Assembly: GCA_902805755.1 (NCBI GenBank)
Contig: CADCUA010000439.1
Coordinates: 1 to 14,454, forward strand
Source of the DNA: an uncultured Lysobacter sp.
GTDB taxonomy: Bacteria; Pseudomonadota; Gammaproteobacteria; Xanthomonadales; Xanthomonadaceae
DNA length: 14,454 nucleotides
Direction of reading: 5' to 3'
The translations under genes were made by a program, and so were the position numbers. The notes under the pieces are model-generated. The model made no database searches. It had not been told where the DNA came from and saw only the letters and a list, made by a program, of their open reading frames with translations. This document shows positions 13,642 to 14,454 of this stretch, piece after piece (positions within the stretch are counted from its first letter, which is position 1; each line of letters starts with the position of its first letter).

Positions 13642-14454
13642 GCATCGCGGAACTGAGCATCAAGCGTCCGGTCACGACGGTCATGTTCTTCGTGACCATG
13701 GTGGTCGTCGGGCTGATCGCCGCACTGCGGCTGCCGCTGGAGGCGTTCCCATCGGTGTCGTTTCCGGTGGTCTTCATGCAGTTGCCGTACGCCGGCTCGA
13801 CGCCAGAAGAAGTCGAGCGAACCGTGTTGCGTCCGGCGGAAGAGGCCTTGGCAACACTGTCGGGCGTGCAGAACATGCAGGGCACCGCACGCGCCGACGG
13901 CGCGACCGTCGTGGTCATGTTCAAGGACTGGGAGCGCGACGTCGCGATTGCGGCGTCCGAGGCGCGCGAGCGCATCGATGCCATCCGTGACGAACTGCCT
14001 GAGGAGCTGCAACGCATTTTCGTCGGCAACTTCAGCACGGACGACGAAGCGGTGCTCGCCGTGCGGCTGGCCAGCGAAACGGTCAACCTCGCGAATTCCT
14101 ACGAACTCATCGAGCGCGAACTGAAACGACGCCTCGAGCGCGTCCCGGGCGTCGCACGGGTGCAGGTGTCCGGCGCGACGCCGAACGAAGTTGAAATCGC
14201 AATCCATCCCGACCGTCTGACGGCTTACAACCTGAGCCTGAATGACCTTGCATCGCGATTGCAGGCGCTCAACTTTTCCGTCTCCGCCGGACAGATCACC
14301 GATGGTGGCCAGCGGCTGCGTGTGCAGCCGGTCGGTGAGTTGACCGACCTCGACCAACTGCGCAACACGGTGCTCGGAACGTCCGGCGTTCGACTCGGCG
14401 ACATCGCCGACGTGCGGCTCAAGCCTGCGCGAGTGGACGTCGGCCGTCGACTCG
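13638..14454 (+). CDS. Second RND efflux permease, N-terminal part (cut by window end)
   Basis: The ATG at 13638 overlaps the upstream stop by 4 nt, and GGAGG lies 10 nt upstream. The visible 272 residues begin MSIAELSIKRPVTTVMFFV, with TM1 at about 11-31, then EAFPSVSFPVVFMQLPYAGSTPEEVE, the normal start of the first porter domain, followed by the PN2/DN region (VPGVARVQVSGA and NLSLNDLASRLQALNFSVSAGQ). It is clearly a paralogue of the preceding permease but quite divergent. At the place where that protein carries its Ser/Ala/Gly insert, this one goes directly from LRNTVLGTSG to VRLGDIADV. No frameshift or stop is seen. The proton-relay residues lie beyond the window, so activity cannot be judged. 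Confidence 0.93.
   Translation, partial: MSIAELSIKRPVTTVMFFVTMVVVGLIAALRLPLEAFPSVSFPVVFMQLPYAGSTPEEVERTVLRPAEEALATLSGVQNMQGTARADGATVVVMFKDWERDVAIAASEARERIDAIRDELPEELQRIFVGNFSTDDEAVLAVRLASETVNLANSYELIERELKRRLERVPGVARVQVSGATPNEVEIAIHPDRLTAYNLSLNDLASRLQALNFSVSAGQITDGGQRLRVQPVGELTDLDQLRNTVLGTSGVRLGDIADVRLKPARVDVGRRL

Overview
The window is GC-rich DNA with dense, short-spaced genes. Its proteins point to a gammaproteobacterium of the Xanthomonadaceae/Lysobacteraceae (Lysobacter, Luteimonas or Stenotrophomonas-like). The main clues are an RNase E that keeps E. coli residue numbering, the divergent rne-rluC pair, and a proline-rich 'transmembrane repetitive protein' directly after nfuA, a pair I associate with xanthomonads. 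I see no insertion sequence, phage gene, tRNA, rRNA or CRISPR array. Genus placement is inference.

Layout. Minus strand 1-1825: rne. Its catalytic half is complete, but an amber stop at 50-52 ends it just after a putative membrane-targeting helix, while the same frame continues Arg/Asp/Gly-rich to the window edge. At 1826-2236 lies a 411-bp divergent spacer with several inverted repeats, probably the structured rne leader. Plus strand 2237-3196: rluC. A short palindromic REP-like element follows (3211-3254), then a two-lobed HD-GYP protein (3267-4595). It converges, 3 bp apart, on a minus-strand pair: a TonB-C-domain lipoprotein and the pterin carbinolamine dehydratase upstream of it (4599-5376, 11-nt overlap). 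Divergent from that pair, on the plus strand, are nfuA and the TonB-shaped transmembrane repetitive protein (5481-7713). A bidirectional terminator (7834-7859) separates these from two translationally coupled monoheme cytochromes c on the minus strand (7892-8754). A divergent spacer with a dyad-symmetric site leads into a plus-strand RND efflux operon: lipoprotein adaptor, a 1164-residue permease, and a second permease cut by the window end (9015-14454).

How the genes work together. rne and rluC serve RNA decay and 23S rRNA modification. NfuA serves Fe-S cluster delivery. The cytochromes are periplasmic or membrane-anchored electron carriers. The last operon has the one-adaptor, two-permease layout of MdtABC/SmeIJK-type efflux pumps; no outer-membrane channel gene or local regulator lies in the window.

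No wholly new system is evident. The points most worth following are the in-frame stop in rne, the two uncharacterised envelope proteins with TonB-like traits, and two unusual insertions confined to the first RND permease.
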